Shown: one piece after another, positions 49,918 to 52,203 of the stretch
How the letters are laid out: the number at the start of each line of letters is the position of its first letter
How positions within the stretch are numbered: position 1 is the stretch's first letter
Assembly (NCBI GenBank): GCA_017410325.1
Contig: JAFQRA010000029.1
Location: forward strand, 1-52,203
DNA: 52,203 nucleotides
Direction of reading: 5' to 3'
From: Clostridia bacterium
GTDB taxonomy: Bacteria; Bacillota; Clostridia; Oscillospirales; Acutalibacteraceae
Made by a program: the position numbers and the translations under genes
The notes under the pieces: model-generated
Told to the model about the DNA's origin: nothing
Databases searched by the model: none
What the model saw: the letters and a program-made list of their open reading frames with translations, nothing else

Positions 49918-50695
49918 CGCTCATTTCCTCCGAAATCATCATTTTGTTAATCGTTTCATCTGTTACGGTTGAAAGATTATCAATCAGGTTAACCAAAAAA
50001 GTGCCGCTGCCCTTTTCCGTTTCGGATAATTCACCGCAGATTCCGAGTATTGCACAAGCCTCAACCGCCGATGACGATGCACCGCCAAACGGCAACAGAC
50101 AGGCACATATTGCGCCCAGCATACATCCCGTTCCCGTAACGCACGAAAGCTGTGATGTTCCGTTTCTGACATAAAAAAGTTTTGCTCCGTCAGTAATGAT
50201 ATCCGTTTTGCCGCTTGCAAGAACCGTTGTTTTGTATCTTTTGGCAAGAATAATTGCAATTCTGCTCACATCTTCAACCGTCAGTTCGGAATCCGAGTCA
50301 ACACCCTTTGATTTGTAATCACTGTTACACAAAGCATTGATTTCCGAATAATTGCCTTTCAATACTGCAGGCGGATATTTTTTGATGAGGTCAAGGGCGA
50401 ATTCTCTTCTGAGCCGGGAACAGGCAGCTCCGACAGCATCCAGAACAAACGGAATGTTATTTCTGTAAGCGGTTTGTACAGAGATTTGTATGGATTTCAT
50501 CCGCACATCGGTAATGTTTCCGATATTTAAAAGAAGTGCATCTGCCGTTTCTGTTATCTGTGCAGCTTCATCGGGGTGCTCTGCCATAATCGGTCTTGCA
50601 CCAAGTGAGAGAACGGCGTTGGCACATTGATTTATTGATATCGGGTTGGTTATGCAATGCACCAAAGGTACGGCTTTTTTAACTTTGTCTATCAT
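49904..50695 (-). CDS. thiM: Hydroxyethylthiazole kinase
   Basis: 263 residues. VHCITNPISINQCANAVLSLGARPIMAEHP and GTGCMLGAICAC mark ThiM of the ribokinase superfamily. It phosphorylates hydroxyethylthiazole, allowing salvage of thiazole. It starts 17 nt inside the end of thiW. With thiD and thiE it gives a full salvage route from HMP and thiazole, and no de novo genes (thiC, thiG) are present here. Confidence 0.95.
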   Translation of the reverse strand: MIDKVKKAVPLVHCITNPISINQCANAVLSLGARPIMAEHPDEAAQITETADALLLNIGNITDVRMKSIQISVQTAYRNNIPFVLDAVGAACSRLRREFALDLIKKYPPAVLKGNYSEINALCNSDYKSKGVDSDSELTVEDVSRIAIILAKRYKTTVLASGKTDIITDGAKLFYVRNGTSQLSCVTGTGCMLGAICACLLPFGGASSSAVEACAILGICGELSETEKGSGTFLVNLIDNLSTVTDETINKMMISEEMSVEKI

Positions 50696-51413
50696 CGGTA
50701 TCTTCCTTTTTAAGTTTTTTTACAAGCAGATAAAGCAATGCTGAAATAATAAACACCGCAATAATCGAGTAAGACAGATATGACCAAAGCATTGTTTCGG
50801 GCTTGAATATGTTAATTAAAATCTGAACGGCGACAAAACAGATTGTTCCTGTTGAAGCAATTGTTACAGCATCGGAAAGGACACCGCTTTCACTCTTATA
50901 GCTCTTTGTGCCGAGCGTTGACTGAAGCTTTGAAAGCGCTCCGTTAACGGCAAGCTTTTTAAGCAGAACATAGGCAATCCCGCCGCCGATAAGAGTTCCG
51001 CATATAAATGACGGAACATAAAACAGCCAGCTCAGACCCTCTCTGCCCCAGATGTAAGTCATAACGGGATATGACATAATTGCTCCGATAATGCCCGTTC
51101 CGATTATTTCTCCGAAAACGGCACAAATAATTTTACCCTTTGACGCCCTATAGAAAACGCCCGACAAAAATGCACCGAAAACGGCACCGGTCAGCGCAAT
51201 GGGCGGAATACCCATTGTAATCATTCGGATAATGCCGATAAGCGTTGCACAAAGAAGCGAATACCACGGGCCGAGAAAAACAGAACAGATGATGTTGATA
51301 ACATGAGCCATCGGGCACATTCCTTCAACACGGAGAATAGGTGATATGACAACGCCGATTGCAACGAGCATTGCCAGAACGATAGTCTTAATTAAAGCCT
51401 GAGATTTTTTCAT
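50679..51413 (-). CDS. thiW: ECF transporter S-component ThiW (thiazole uptake)
   Basis: 244 residues from ATG 51413 (AAGAGG upstream). Six membrane helices. ALIKTIVLAMLVAIGVVISPILRVEGMCPMAHVINIICSVFLGPWYSLLCATLIGIIRM is characteristic of ThiW, the predicted thiazole transporter S-component, usually found next to thiM/thiE/thiD. It would work with the shared EcfAA'T. An in-frame TTG at 51512 would add 33 residues; it is less likely because those residues are not hydrophobic and the ATG has its own ribosome binding site. The C-terminal 60 residues form extra helices. Confidence 0.88.
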   Translation of the reverse strand: MKKSQALIKTIVLAMLVAIGVVISPILRVEGMCPMAHVINIICSVFLGPWYSLLCATLIGIIRMITMGIPPIALTGAVFGAFLSGVFYRASKGKIICAVFGEIIGTGIIGAIMSYPVMTYIWGREGLSWLFYVPSFICGTLIGGGIAYVLLKKLAVNGALSKLQSTLGTKSYKSESGVLSDAVTIASTGTICFVAVQILINIFKPETMLWSYLSYSIIAVFIISALLYLLVKKLKKEDTDDRQS

Positions 51414-51472
51414 AAAAATGCCTCTTTTCGTATTTTTTAACTTTCGGTCGAGAATCAATTTTCTCCTCTCAC

Positions 51473-51544
51473 CCCGAAACACGGGTTCCCATCGCAAAAA
51501 TACAAGACACAAGGAGCTCCCCTTCTATCCGCCCGAAACACGGG
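51473..51544 (-). repeat. Two copies of CCCGTGTTTCGGG in the thiW leader
   Basis: Identical 13-nt hairpins (stem CCCG/CGGG) at 51473-51485 and 51532-51544, 59 nt apart, between the riboswitch terminator and the thiW start. Confidence 0.65.
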
Positions 51545-51565
51545 ATTTATGTATCACGTCCTTTC

Positions 51566-51606
51566 AAAAACAAAACGGTGAGCTGCCGATTTGGCAACCC
51601 ACCGTT
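51566..51606 (-). terminator. Riboswitch-controlled intrinsic terminator upstream of thiW
   Basis: Minus strand: stem AACGGTGGGTTGCC/GGCAGCTCACCGTT (51574-51587 with 51593-51606), then TTGTTTTTG. It lies about 90 nt beyond the TPP aptamer. Confidence 0.85.
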
Positions 51607-51694
51607 GAAAAGCTGTGATTTTAAAAGTAGAAAAGCGGCGAAAAATCCGAAATAAACTCAGATTGATTCCGCCACTCCGAAACACTTTTATTTT

Positions 51695-51783
51695 CAGGCA
51701 TCCCTACGTTGGCATTATCCAAATCAGGTTATCGGTCGAAGGTTTTACCTTCCTCTCAGCCTGTAACACAAGCTCCCGTCTGT
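51695..51783 (-). promoter_or_regulatory. TPP riboswitch (THI element)
   Basis: Minus strand: GGAGCTTGTG, CAGGCTGAGAGG, AACCTGATTTGGATAATGCC and AACGTAGGGA occur in the order and spacing of the THI box (canonical CTGAGA ... ACCTGATCTGGATAATGCCAGCGTAGGGA). The P1 ends are CAG/CTG. With TPP bound, it should favour the terminator at 51566-51606 and lower thiWMED transcription. Confidence 0.96.
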
Positions 51784-51797
51784 TAAATTGTAAATGC

Positions 51798-51826
51798 ATT
51801 ATACAACTAATCTTATAGAAAATCAA
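51798..51826 (-). promoter_or_regulatory. Promoter of the thiW-thiM-thiE-thiD operon
   Basis: Minus strand: TTGATT (51821-51826), 17-nt spacer ending TTG, TATAAT (51798-51803). The -35 lies within the coding sequence of the LuxR-HTH remnant. Confidence 0.75.
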
Positions 51827-52055
51827 GAAAAATTTTTGCCGGTGAAAGCGCCGTAAATTCATAACGGCTGTGAACGTTCAGTTTGCGGTAGATATTTTTT
51901 GTGTGGTCGTTGACCGTATGAACTGAAATGAACAACATTTTTGCAATGTCGCTGTTGCTGTAGCCGCCGGCGATAAGGTCAACAACCTCAAGCTCACGCT
52001 TTGAAAGAACGCAGAGAGCGAAGTCAGCTTCAACATCTGCACTGACTTCAGTTTG
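51813..52055 (-). pseudogene. LuxR-type HTH remnant, in frame after the preceding stop
   Basis: In the same frame as the gene upstream, 80 codons follow its TAA: QTEVSADVEADFALCVLSKRE..., DLIAGGYSNSDIAKMLFISVHTVNDH and KNIYRKLNVHSRYEFTAL, ending at TAA 51813-51815. This is a whole LuxR (GerE) HTH domain without a start codon of its own. It resembles the HTH of the gene just upstream. A leftover of a fused or duplicated gene is the simplest reading. Confidence 0.7.
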
Positions 52056-52203
52056 TTATTTTTTGTTTGCCAGGCGGTAATTGTTTACAAGGGCGGCAAG
52101 CTCCAAACGGCTGTGAACCGCCAGAGTATAATAAATATCTTTTACATAATCCTTCACGGTATGCTCGGAAATGACAAGGGTTTTTGCAATATCCTTGTTA
52201 GTG
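52056..52203 (-). CDS. LuxR-family regulator, 3' end only
   Basis: The last 48 codons before the window edge read TNKDIAKTLVISEHTVKDYVKDIYYTLAVHSRLELAALV and end ANKK, the C-terminal GerE-type HTH. TAA at 52056-52058. The rest of the gene is outside the window. Confidence 0.85.
   Translation of the reverse strand, partial: TNKDIAKTLVISEHTVKDYVKDIYYTLAVHSRLELAALVNNYRLANKK

Noticed and set aside
1-52203. tRNA or rRNA genes
   Set aside because: No cloverleaf with GTTCGAATC-type T-loop and no rRNA-like stretch was recognised on either strand by eye.

Overview
The window looks like chromosomal DNA from a fermentative gut-type Clostridium relative (Bacillota, probably Oscillospirales/Ruminococcaceae-like). 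This is an inference from AGGAGG-type ribosome binding sites, TTGACA/TATAAT promoters with 16-18 bp spacers (often with an extended TGn), many U-tailed intrinsic terminators, PadR/HAAS and MocR regulators, a TPP riboswitch and a large number of intracellular and secreted glycosidases. No rRNA, tRNA, CRISPR array, transposase, prophage gene or origin was seen.

Layout. 1-3.7 kb (minus): the 5' part of a GH29 fucosidase, then an alkaline phosphatase - FemX-like - alanine racemase operon. 3.8-6.6 kb (plus): metG and a TatD hydrolase. 6.6-12.1 kb (minus): an uncharacterised clan GH-D-like glycosidase, a seven-helix membrane protein with the complete CREST (ceramidase/PAQR) residue set, and a secreted GH36 alpha-galactosidase, each with its own promoter. 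12.3-14 kb (plus): a DUF2804 protein and a cytidylate-kinase-like protein. 14-19.4 kb (minus): nucleoside hydrolase with a secreted GH16 glucanase, and a TAXI-type TRAP transporter (receptor, DUF1850, fused permease). 19.6-31.1 kb (minus): a PadR/HAAS pair with a palindromic operator, a methyltransferase with a GNAT, a HIT gene broken by one amber codon, an autoregulated MerR protein with two calycin-like repeats, NhaC with a histidine phosphatase, a PH-domain protein, and an esterase-kinase-AraC operon. Several families of hairpin repeats sit between these genes. 31.2-36.3 kb (minus): HAD phosphatase, SASA acetylesterase, GH78-like protein, ICMT-type methyltransferase, and a DUF3863-like protein. 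36.5-46.7 kb: an XRE-TPR regulator, a divergent GH38 alpha-mannosidase and GPH sugar symporter, a glycerophosphodiesterase, a DUF6512-like protein and a GH116 beta-glucosidase/glucosylceramidase homologue. 46.7-52.2 kb: a C-terminally short MocR regulator divergent from an ECF S-component, the TPP-riboswitch-controlled thiW-thiM-thiE-thiD salvage operon, and the 3' end of a LuxR-type gene followed by a second in-frame HTH remnant.

How it fits together. Fucosidase, alpha-galactosidases, alpha-mannosidase, rhamnosidase-like and glucosidase genes, an O-acetylesterase and a GPH symporter point to foraging on host or plant glycans. Most of the glycosidases lack signal peptides and would act on imported oligosaccharides. 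The GH116 protein and the CREST protein together raise the possibility of glycosphingolipid handling (inference only). The most notable unexplained signals are seven REP-like hairpins, most with a GTAG foot and with covarying stems, a pair of larger two-hairpin repeats, the CREST protein, the amber-interrupted HIT gene and the duplicated LuxR HTH. All calls come from reading the sequence; no database search was run.
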